The notes under the pieces: model-generated
The model's database searches: none
What the model saw: the letters and a program-made list of their open reading frames with translations, nothing else
What the model was told of the DNA's origin: nothing
From: Blattamonas nauphoetae
Taxonomy: Eukaryota > Preaxostyla > Oxymonadida
Assembly: GCA_033064195.1 (NCBI GenBank)
Contig: JARBJD010000009.1
Span: forward strand, 62,001 to 126,000
Length of the DNA: 64,000 nucleotides
Reading direction: 5' to 3'
Position numbers and translations under genes: made by a program
Part shown: in pieces, positions 55,305 to 64,000 of the stretch
How positions within the stretch are numbered: the first letter of the stretch is position 1
How the letters are laid out: each line of letters starts with the position of its first letter

Positions 55305-56069
55305 TCATTCTTCCTCTTTTTCTTCGTTCTCATCTTCAGCGTCATCTTGATCTGGTTGCGAATCGTCTATCGATAGCTGTTCTTCGTTTTCCTCATTATC
55401 CTCCAAATCGGAAGTATCAGCCTTCTGATCATCGTTATTTTTGTTTTCTTCCCCATTGGGGTTAGTTCCATCGTTCTGGGTGGAGGGAGGAAACGAACGA
55501 GTTTTGATCCCATTCTTCTCAACGTTGTCATCTTCACCTTTTCCCGCCTCCCCCAACTCATTCGGTCCGCCTTCATTGTCAGATACTTCGCATTTGCCTT
55601 CCATCGCATCGTTCTTTTCACCAATATCTTGATCGGCTGGATCGGGTGACTGGATATCGTCTGGTTTGTCGTCTTCGTCCTTCATGTCCACTTCAATGTC
55701 TGACATGTCCTCATTTTCATCGTTTTCAACGTCCCCATCGGCCTTGTCCTTTTCTGATACTTCATCTTTTCCATCCCCACTTTCATCCGACACTTTCCGT
55801 TGAAATTTGCGTGTGCGAACCACCTCGTCCGCTTCTGCGTCCTTCTCGTCATCGTTGTTCCCCTCATCTTCAATTTCATCATCCTTTGCATCTTCTCCAT
55901 CGCAGTCAGATCCGTCGTCTTGACCATCTGGTTCTTCATCATCGCATTCCTCTTCTTCAGCACCATCCCGTTCCTCCACATCGCCCTTCAAATCAGTATC
56001 CGCGTCTTCTTTTTTGTTATTTCTATCCTCATCTGTGTCTCTTTCGTCCTCTTCGAGTTCCTCATCCAT
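55305..56069 (-). CDS. Highly acidic low-complexity protein
   Basis: An open frame of 254 residues starting MDEELEEDERDTDEDR. Asp and Glu make up around half of it, with scattered Asn, Gly and Ser, in words such as DDEEPDGQDDGSDCDGED and VDMKDEDDKPDDIQSPDP; the only basic patch is VVRTRKFQRK. Acidic stretches of this kind occur in histone or ribosome chaperones and in the linker of midasin, but nothing here picks one. The frame may extend upstream into TIEAEEQEEDVEGKE. It is divergent from CFAP44, whose start lies about 250 bp away. The opposite strand shows a false membrane-like frame caused by the GA-rich codons. Confidence 0.5.
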   Translation of the reverse strand: MDEELEEDERDTDEDRNNKKEDADTDLKGDVEERDGAEEEECDDEEPDGQDDGSDCDGEDAKDDEIEDEGNNDDEKDAEADEVVRTRKFQRKVSDESGDGKDEVSEKDKADGDVENDENEDMSDIEVDMKDEDDKPDDIQSPDPADQDIGEKNDAMEGKCEVSDNEGGPNELGEAGKGEDDNVEKNGIKTRSFPPSTQNDGTNPNGEENKNNDDQKADTSDLEDNEENEEQLSIDDSQPDQDDAEDENEEKEEE

Positions 56070-56323
56070 TTCTTTCCCTTCTACATCTTCTTCTTGTTCC
56101 TCAGCTTCGATCGTTCCATCAAAATCATCAGAATGTTCTTCGGGTGAGTGTCGTGGTCATCGTCGTTGTCCACTTCGATTTGTTATTGACATCAATGCAG
56201 ATGAAGATGTTTTACCAGTCCAGTAAAATGTGAGTCTGCCTCAGAGGCAACCAGAATTCTGATCTGATACTTTTGTGGCTTTACTTTTTTGATTGTAGAG
56301 ATCTTGAGACGTTTTTTTGTGTT

Positions 56324-59300
56324 ATGGGTTCTCGTTTGAAACCAAACTCTGCTGATTCATGGACCCAGCTGCGCTCAGGTATCCCATTAAATCCATTAGT
56401 TCATTGCTTCTCAAGTTTTTCTCTTGGGGCGAACTCTCATCCCCAATTCCTCGAGAACAAACTGATCTATCTTGCAGGCAACTCTGTTTGTATTTCAAAC
56501 ATCAAAGAGAGAACGCGAAGGCATATCTGGGGTCTATCATTCGGTCTTAGTACTTTTGCTGTCTCAAAATCATTCTTTCACATCGCGGTCGCATCCCGTG
56601 ATGCGAATCCGACTATCACCATAATCCGCTACAAAGATAACACTGTTCAGCAAACACTTCCAGGTCTACTCCTTCCACAAGATTATTTTCTCATTTTTTG
56701 CTTCTCGAACTCTCATTATCTCTCTCCTAGGCACTCCACTCATCCCTTTCTCTCGACTAGCTTTTTCTCGTGATGGAGATTATTTAGCATCAGTCTCTGC
56801 TGTTCCCGAAGCCAAACTTTCTGTTTGGGAATGGAACCGTGACGGTGAACCTCTGCTCTGCTCTTATTATCTCAACAAAGAGTTCCCACCACACAAAATA
56901 TCTTCTCTCTCCCTTACTGTTGATTCACAATTTGAACATCCAACTTCCGCACAATCCCAGCGAGATTCTGGTATTTCCAACAAGCCACAAACATCTAACC
57001 CATTTGATGTCGCAAGCGATCCTCCAGCATGGTTTGATGTATCGTTCGATCCGTCCGATCCACACACTGTCTGTGTAATTGCCCCTCGCCATGTGTTCAT
57101 TATGACTTTTGAGGAGCAGGAGCTAACCTGTCTCATGCGTCCCCATGTTTCTGTTCTTCCAAACACATTCGCAGATATCACAAGCCATGCCTGGCTTCCC
57201 CATCAGGAAGGTTTGGTATTTGGAACAGCAGACGGGCACATCCTCCATTATATTCTTCCACATCTCCTGGAAGATCCCACTATCTCGACTTTTCGTGAAG
57301 TTAAGAGACTCACAAACCAGGACTCTGTCACTGCTCTGATTGTCACTCGGTTTGGACTTGCTGCTGGTACAGAGAAAGGAACACTCATGTTCATGAAGCT
57401 TCCATCCATGAAAATCATTAACAAAGTCCAAGTCGAGGAGCAGGCACTTCAAACTGAACGTGAACAAAATATCAGCACAAACGATGGCCTCATCGAAGCA
57501 ACTGGCATCATATCGATGGACTGTGATATCACAATGAGAATACTTCTTGTAAATACGACTGCAGGATCCACAATTTTCATTCCTATTGAAGATCTGGAGC
57601 GGAGTATTGAAGAGGAAGAAGAAGCTCCCATCGGAGCCGAAGAAGAAAATGAATGGGACGATCAGAATCATCGCGATTCAATGAAGTTGACATGGGACCA
57701 GCTCAAAATCAATGGAATGTGGAAGGACTTTGGACAAAACGATGACGACGACAACGAAAGCACTTTCGACACTTCTGCTGATTCCCCGACACATATCAGG
57801 TTCAACCAGGACAATTCAAACGTGAGGTGTTTGAAGGTGTTCTCTCGACATATCGGAGGTATTGCTGGTGGCGTATTTCTCACTCACGACCTCTTTGTCA
57901 CAGCTGGAAAGGACGATGGGACACTCCGTGTCTGGCAAACTCATAATCAAGCATCTCACGACCAATATCTCGTCGATACACGAATGCACCTAAACCGACT
58001 CGCCTCACAGCTGATCCTCAACAACCTCCCACAGGACGAAGAAGAAAAACTCAACAACATTCCACGAGACAAACACGGCAACATCGTCCGCGGAGCCATG
58101 AAGAACTATTTTGAAAATCATCATCATTGGTATGACGAGGTTGGAAATCCACAAACTGTCACCGTTCTCGCCCAATACTCCAAAACAACCCCACTGCCTC
58201 CGTATCAAGACACCCCCTACTTCCCCAACCCCCTCGTCACCATCCTCCAATCAGGCACGTTCCAAGACAAAGACGAAGCAAGCGCGTACGGCGAGAAGCC
58301 CCCACAGACCGACCGGACCGACGAGCAGACAGAGCGACAGCCCGACACAACAGGACGGGGCGAGAAGGAAGGCGATGTCGTCACTGGCGACGACGACATC
58401 TCCCTCGCCGAGTTCAAAGACGCTCAGCTGGCCTACGCGTCTGCTTCAGGTCTGTTGGACGAGGAGGGCAACGTGGTTGTCCCACCCGACCATCAGGCAC
58501 CCATCCAGCTCCGATTTAAGAACCAGAACGAGCTGGCCGCGGCAGCAGGGATTGTGGGTGTCAACGAGAACACCGATCGACGGTCGCAGGGAAGACGCGA
58601 AATGCATATCCGGCCGCAGCAGGCAAGGAGCCCAGACACGGGGTGCCTGGATGTGAAGGAGATCGCCCTCATCCACGTCAACTCACCTATCACAGCCATC
58701 ACCATCTGTCCGGGATCATCCGTCGTCGCCGTCGGGACGGAAGCAGGGTCAGTTCGGCTATACGACATGCGGGCACTTCTGCCACTCTCCCAACCACCAG
58801 ACATTACGGACCCTAAAGAATCAGACCAGCAGAAGTCCCATCAACCAGAGCAAGCCATCTCCCAACCACCACCGATGCCAAACTCCCAACCACCGCAGCT
58901 GCCCACACTCCTCTTCCGCATCCGCCTCTTCACATCGCCTGTGGTGTGTCTGAGCTATTCCTCGTTCGGCGAGTACATCGCAGCGTCGAGTGATGACAAC
59001 AGACTCTATCTCATCGACGGCCGTCCCAGACACGATGGCCCGAAGAAGGACGTGTCGTTCTCGCTGTTTGGATATGTCAACTTGCCCTTCCCCGCCCTGT
59101 CTCTCGACTGGACTTCAAACGGGTCGTCAAGTTTTGTGTTAGTTTCACTGAGCAATGGAGACTTATTGAGGATTTCGCCACCACCTCTCGACAGCCTCGG
59201 ACAGGGCGACACTTCTGGCGACGACACGGGAGGCAACGAGATCCCCTCGTTTCTGATGAAGAAGAGCATCGTCCACATTGACTACCCCGCCGACTCCCTC

Positions 59301-62300
59301 GCCACTCTTCCGCTGCCCATCGCGCCCATCCAGTCAGGCACGCCAGCTGCTGGGCAGCAACTCCACGGGAGACGAGGACAGACAAACGCACAACAACAAG
59401 CCCTTCAGAATGCGAAGAACCAGGCATCCCAAAAGCACCAAGCGATGTTTCTGTCGACACTCAACGAACACACCGTGTTTGCTCTCACTCGAGACAAGTT
59501 TACGCGTGCGTACAAGTTCCCGCTGGAGATGGAAGAAGCCAGTGACTCGTCGGAAGCAGCCTTCACAGGGTTCTATTCGTGTCTGGGAGCGTTTGGTGGG
59601 ATGGAGAAGAACGGTACCTCAAACTCCATCGCTCTCTCGCCCGATGGAAAATATGTTGCGTGCACAGCTCGCGACGGGCAGTTCTTCCTCCACGCCGTCA
59701 GCATGATGGCCGAGCAGCTGGGGTATCACTCCAACGACCCATCCGCTGCTCCCTCGTCAAGCTCGCAGGCCATCCCTCCGATCACCGTGTTCCGCCCCCA
59801 CGACCCATTCATCGGCGGAGGAAGCAGTATTCGGTTCTCTCCGACGTCTACACACGCCATCTCGACTGGCTACGATGGATGTGCGTACGGATGGCAGATG
59901 CCTGCGAAGACGCAGGACAAGAATCAAGAGCAGCCCAACACAACCATCGCCAAGGCAGCTGATCGTAACGCGACACTGACAGTTGTGACTCCAAGCGACA
60001 TCTTCAACATGGCACTGCAGACGGGACAGGCAGCGATCCAGAACATTCCTCTGCCCAACCCGCCTCCCCCGAAGGACCTCACTCCGGAGAACCAAACCAC
60101 AATGTACCCGTTCGCCAATCAGCTCATCCTCAACCCGGACGAGGAGGAGCCGCTGTTCTTCGAGGCCAAGCAAAGGAATCAGGAGCGGATTGAGATTCAG
60201 CGGTATTCGAGTGTGAACAACGAGCTGCAGCAGCAGATCAACAGCATCAGAAGCCAGCTGCAGGCGGAGATCGATGCGAACAGCAAGGCAAGCGACATGG
60301 AGAAGCTCGATCGGATGGACTTTGTGATCGACTACGAAACAAGAGACAAGCTGAAGAAGGAGATGGACAAGAAGGCCCGCGAGGTGAAGCAGGATGTCGG
60401 AAGAGAGGAAATCACGTCGGCGATTCAGACACTCCGCCTGCTCGCACTCTGCACGGAGGACATGGAAGTGCCGGACACAGCCATCACCGGCTTCAACCAC
60501 ACCGAGGTTGCCCCAGTCACCGATCTGGAAGGGGAAGAGGAGGAGGAGGCAGTGTTTGCCAGCCTTCCTCCGCTCTCTGTCCGCAACTTCGCATTGAGCA
60601 AAATCAAAAGCGAGGACGTGCGAAGGATGGACGTGATCCGACGGATGAGAAGGATGGAGCTGCTCTCCTTCCGAGATTACAGCCGCGACTCCCTCATGCG
60701 CAACTTGGCCACCGCTCGAGACAAATCGACGGAAGAGAAGCCAGGCCCACTCAACCTCAAAGACCAGTTTGCGATGAACTCCCACTCCATGCCCATACAG
60801 CACGCACTCGGGTCTTCGTTCTCTCTCGTTCAGCAGGCCTACGGGAATCCGAACAGTCCACTTTACATCTCCTCCCGCGACAGAGCAGGGAAGCAGGACG
60901 GAGAAGAGGGTGACGATGACAAAGCGAACGAGCATATCGAGTGGACAGCGACGGGCATCGATGAGCATTCTGGATTCACTGGGGACATCTTCACCGATCA
61001 TCAAAAACTGGCAGACAGCGGGCAGAACTCACTCACAATCGATCAAACACTGTTGTATCATCCGCTCCAACTCACATCGACACAGCGGAAGCTCACACAG
61101 ATCTCGCTCATCCAATCGATCATCCGATCGGAGCGGGAAATGTTCAACAGCATGTTCAACAAGCTGCGGAAGGAGAAGGAGAGCACCATCCAAAAAGTCA
61201 CCACAATCCAGAAACAGATCAACAGCATCCACGAACAGCTCGCTGAAGGTGACCGGATCGAAGCTGAGCGACAAGCCGAGCAAGCTGAAGAGAAGGACGG
61301 AGTCAAGCCGCCCACAGTTGTGCAGACACAACCTCCCCCGTCGTTCACAGAATACCTCAAACTCCACCCGCTCGAAACGCCCGAGACGATGTGCGATGTG
61401 AGCGAGGAGGAGGTCGCAGAGGAACTTGTCAAGCGCGCTGTCGCAGCAGGGGCAACGATCAATCTGGAAGAGACACTCGGAAAGACGACCAGCGGAGAGG
61501 GTCAGACAGCGAGTGGAGGCACGCTGGACGAGCAGTCAAAGCAGAGGGCGCTGATGGAAATGATGGACGGGACGCTGCAGGAGAAGTCGGAAGAGAACCT
61601 GCTGACGATGGAGATCCCACGCGAGCCGTGGATGGACACCGTTCCGCAAGAAAAGTGGACAGAAGAACAGAAGAAGGCGATGGCGGAATACAACAAGAAG
61701 AAGGAGATTGTGCAGAAATACCGGAAGAGCAGGGAGAACGAGCTCCAACTCCTCGCTGAGAACGCACGTGCCTCTCTTTATCAGTTCGACCAGAAACTGG
61801 AACAACTTTTGGTGAAGCGGATCGAGTTCTCCAAACGCATTTTTGAGAACCAGCTGTGGATTGCGAAGTTGGCTGAGTCGATTCTGACAAAGGAGAATCT
61901 GACGCAGAAAGAAGAACAGCAGATTCGAGCAGAGCACGAGAAATTGAGTGCGCAGAAGAGGATCAAGAACAAGCAGCTCCTTCAGACTGAGCGTGACATT
62001 GAAATTATCAAAGCAGAGATCAACCATCTTCGAGAGCGGCTCAAACAAGTTGATGCCGACACTCGAACAGAGCTGGAAAGAATGAGCAAAAAGATGTTCC
62101 CAGACAAGCAGAGCAGACAGGAAGGTGTTGCTCATCTGCTGTCGTTGTACCGAATGAAGCAGCGGGAAGGAATGGAGGAAGAAGACGACGAGATCATCGA
62201 CGAGCAGCGCATGCAGCATCACCAGATTTGGATGGCAGAGGAGCTGCTGGGCGAGAACAGGATCGGCATCCAGATCATCCAACAGCTGGTCAGAGGCGAC

Positions 62301-63524
62301 GCACCCGAAGAGCTCGACCAATCACCAGCACTGGAACTGACCGAAGAGCAACACTTCGAAGCCTGCCGACTCGTCCTTGAAGATCTTCACGACCCGTTCC
62401 TGCTGAACGACGCTCGTCTGGCTGAGAAGGGAATGCACAGACAACTCGCTGAGCTCTCACCGCAGGAAGACGCAGCGGGTATTGTCAACCCGGACGACGC
62501 AAACTTGTGGTCTCATCTGAACGACATGCGCGAACAGCGTTTAACTGTCGACGTCGAAATTGACGAGCTGATGAAGCACCTCGGCCAGCTCAACAGCCAC
62601 AAAGCATTCCTCCAACAAACACTCAAGAATTTGGAGGAGTCGCAGAACGATCTGAAGAGACAACAACTTCGCGTGTCTGAGCAGACCCGATACGCTGACA
62701 TCGACCTCGTCGTGCTTGTCCGTCTCCTCCAAGGTCAGGTTGAAGTCCCCCCTCAGCCGTGCCTGACATCGTACGGCGATGCTCTCGTGATCGACAGGCA
62801 GGAAATCCTGAACCTCAACCACCGACTCCGCCAGCAAGCCCAGCACGCCCTCCAACTCCTCAAACACGCCGGGACCATCAACAAGTCCATTCACTGGCGG
62901 AAGTGGGACATTGAGGCGACGAAGATGGCGATTGAGGATGAAGCCAACACAATCACAGACTTCCACATGTTGCGAGTGACGAAGGAGCTGCAGGAGATTG
63001 TACGGACGGGAGAAGACACACGATCGAAGAAGGAGGCCGACCAGCTGCGGAAGAAGGGTGAACATCTGAAGGAGACGTACATGAAGAAAATGGACGAAGT
63101 GTACAGGCAGGAAAAGATCCTGGAAAGGCAGATCAGGGCAAAGGAGGTTTGACTTCTCAACTTTATTTCATCCTTGTTACTCTTATGTTCTTTGTTCTCA
63201 TTTTGTCTTCCTTCATCGTCACTCTCCAATTTTTAGCAAGAAAATCACCAGCTGACCGAGCAGATTCACGACGTGACGGTGTCTGTGAAGCAGCGGCGGA
63301 AGGTGTATGAAATCCAAGCATCGAGATCGGCCCAGGACGACAAACGCGGATCGGACAAGCGGATGACAGAGATTATGACCGAAGGGAAGATGAAACTTCA
63401 AGCAAAGGAGCAGAAGGAGGCCATTGACAAGCTAACTGCTGAGGTGGAGAGGTTGCGGAGGAAAACTTTCTCAACGTTTGAGAACGTGAGAGGTGTTCAG
63501 TTTGGCAATGTTGACCAGAAGTAA
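56324..63524 (+). CDS. CFAP44: CFAP44-like axonemal WD-repeat/coiled-coil protein
   Basis: CFAP44 with CFAP43 forms the tether that holds the motor domain of inner-arm dynein f/I1 to the doublet microtubule, so this gene implies motile flagella. Exons 56324-56663, 56731-63146 and 63237-63524 join in phase (introns of 67 and 90 nt) into 2,347 residues. The N-terminal third is WD-repeat-like: LIYLAGNSVCISNI, YLASVSAVPEAKLSVWEWN, GLVFGTADGHILHY, DLFVTAGKDDGTLRVWQ. A second propeller region follows (SVVAVGTEAGSVRLYDMR, EYIAASSDDNRLYLIDGR, KYVACTARDGQFFLHA). From about residue 1240 it is long coiled coil with Glu/Lys/Gln-rich helices to the end (VERLRRKTFSTF). The order and wording fit CFAP44 better than CFAP43. 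It is longer than the human protein (about 1,850) because of inserted acidic and Pro/Gln loops. The start is the first in-frame ATG after an acceptor-like TTGTAG; an extra 5' exon is possible. Confidence 0.8.
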
Positions 63525-63660
63525 TTAATTATCATCTCACAATCATCTTTTTTGAACATTTTGTGCTGTTTAAGTGACCATTTAAAGTGAGGTGATTCGT
63601 TTCTCCGGTTCTGGTGACAGATCAACCAAAAAACGGGGCGATCAGAATCCTAATCTCAAA
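63525..63660. promoter_or_regulatory. Short intergenic gap before deoC
   Basis: Only 136 bp separate the CFAP44 stop from the deoC start, so the deoC promoter must lie here or inside the end of CFAP44. No specific element is recognised. Confidence 0.3.
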
Positions 63661-64000
63661 ATGGCATCAATCAAAGATATTGCAAAGCGTGCTCTCTCAC
63701 TGATGGATCTTACTACCCTTCAGGACAACGACACAGACGAGGCTGTTATTGCCCTCTGTAAATCTGGAAAAACAGCCTTTGGTTGCCCCGCAGCTGTCTG
63801 TGTGTACCCACGTTTCGTCCCGATCGCCAAAAAGACTCTCCGTGAGCAGGGAACTCCAGAGGTTTTGGTTGCAACAGTTACAAACTTCCCTCACGGAAAT
63901 GACGATGTGGAAATTGCTGTTCTCGAAACGAAAGCCTCCATCGCGTACGGTGCTGATGAAGTTGACGTTGTCTTCCCATACCGTGCCCTTATTGCTGGAA
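63661..64000 (+). CDS. deoC: Deoxyribose-phosphate aldolase (partial, runs off window)
   Basis: Cytosolic enzyme that cleaves 2-deoxyribose 5-phosphate to glyceraldehyde 3-phosphate and acetaldehyde, part of deoxynucleoside salvage and breakdown. The first 113 residues follow the E. coli DeoC sequence almost in register: [14 protein letters not shown] (D16), [13 protein letters not shown] (C47), [20 protein letters not shown], and [14 protein letters not shown] with the catalytic-site Asp at residue 102 as in E. coli. The Schiff-base Lys (167 in E. coli) lies beyond the window. No intron is seen so far. The likeness to the gammaproteobacterial type suggests bacterial transfer into the protist line, which is inference. 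The start [10 protein letters not shown] matches the length of the bacterial N-terminus. Confidence 0.93.
   Translation, partial: MASIKDIAKRALSLMDLTTLQDNDTDEAVIALCKSGKTAFGCPAAVCVYPRFVPIAKKTLREQGTPEVLVATVTNFPHGNDDVEIAVLETKASIAYGADEVDVVFPYRALIAG

Noticed and set aside
55305-56069. Midasin acidic linker
   Set aside because: Acidic composition alone is not diagnostic, and neither AAA modules nor a MIDAS domain lie nearby.
55800-56147. Plus-strand frame with apparent membrane helices
   Set aside because: It is the antisense of GA-rich codons of the acidic gene; Phe/Ile/Leu runs arise automatically.
57123-62321. Long minus-strand frames opposite CFAP44
   Set aside because: The plus strand carries clear WD-repeat and coiled-coil coding; the reverse frames have Leu/Val-rich nonsense composition.

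Overview
This window looks like nuclear DNA of a flagellated anaerobic protist, most likely an oxymonad (Preaxostyla) close to Blattamonas nauphoetae. The signs are: spliceosomal introns that are mostly short (about 30-100 nt) with a GTTTGT/GTCTGT-like donor; a conserved axonemal gene (CFAP44); a methionine gamma-lyase of the Trichomonas type; a deoxyribose-phosphate aldolase very close to the E. coli enzyme; a giant serine-rich beta-helix protein; and a gene at 27-28 kb whose wording matches, from memory, a large lineage-specific family in Blattamonas. TAA, TAG and TGA all end convincing genes, so the code looks standard. The species call is inference.

Layout. 0.2-31.3 kb is mostly host genes: a seven-exon syntaxin (Qa-SNARE), a pseudokinase fused to a truncated HECT domain, a small disordered protein, a giant Trk-type K+ transporter, a DOT1-like methyltransferase, a CAF1/CNOT7 deadenylase, a WxxF-repeat protein that looks like a clathrin-adaptor ligand, the beta-helix protein, methionine gamma-lyase, a lineage-specific armadillo-like gene, and a decayed P-type ATPase. 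31.3-54 kb is an island of nested DNA transposons and decayed host-gene pieces. 55.3-64 kb returns to ordinary genes: an acidic protein, CFAP44, and the start of deoC, which runs off the window.

The most interesting part is the island. Exact target-site duplications and terminal inverted repeats show two nests. First, a TA-flanked element (40342-46341) holds a sister-family TA-flanked element (41181-46166), which holds a hAT-like element with 8-bp duplications (41560-45613), which encloses the remains of an ABCC-type transporter. A paralogous copy without the hAT-like insert lies at 51394-52108. Second, an element with TATACTGG ends and 8-bp duplications (33308-38658) contains another of the same family (36199-38484). 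A related 647-bp element (52164-52810) is inserted in the terminus of a further copy. No transposase was recognised in any of them.

Other points of interest are candidate introns of only 16 and 18 nt, the double loss of catalytic parts in the kinase-HECT fusion, and a short shuffled copy of CFAP44 sequence about 11.5 kb upstream of the gene. No virus-derived element, rRNA, tRNA or CRISPR array was recognised.
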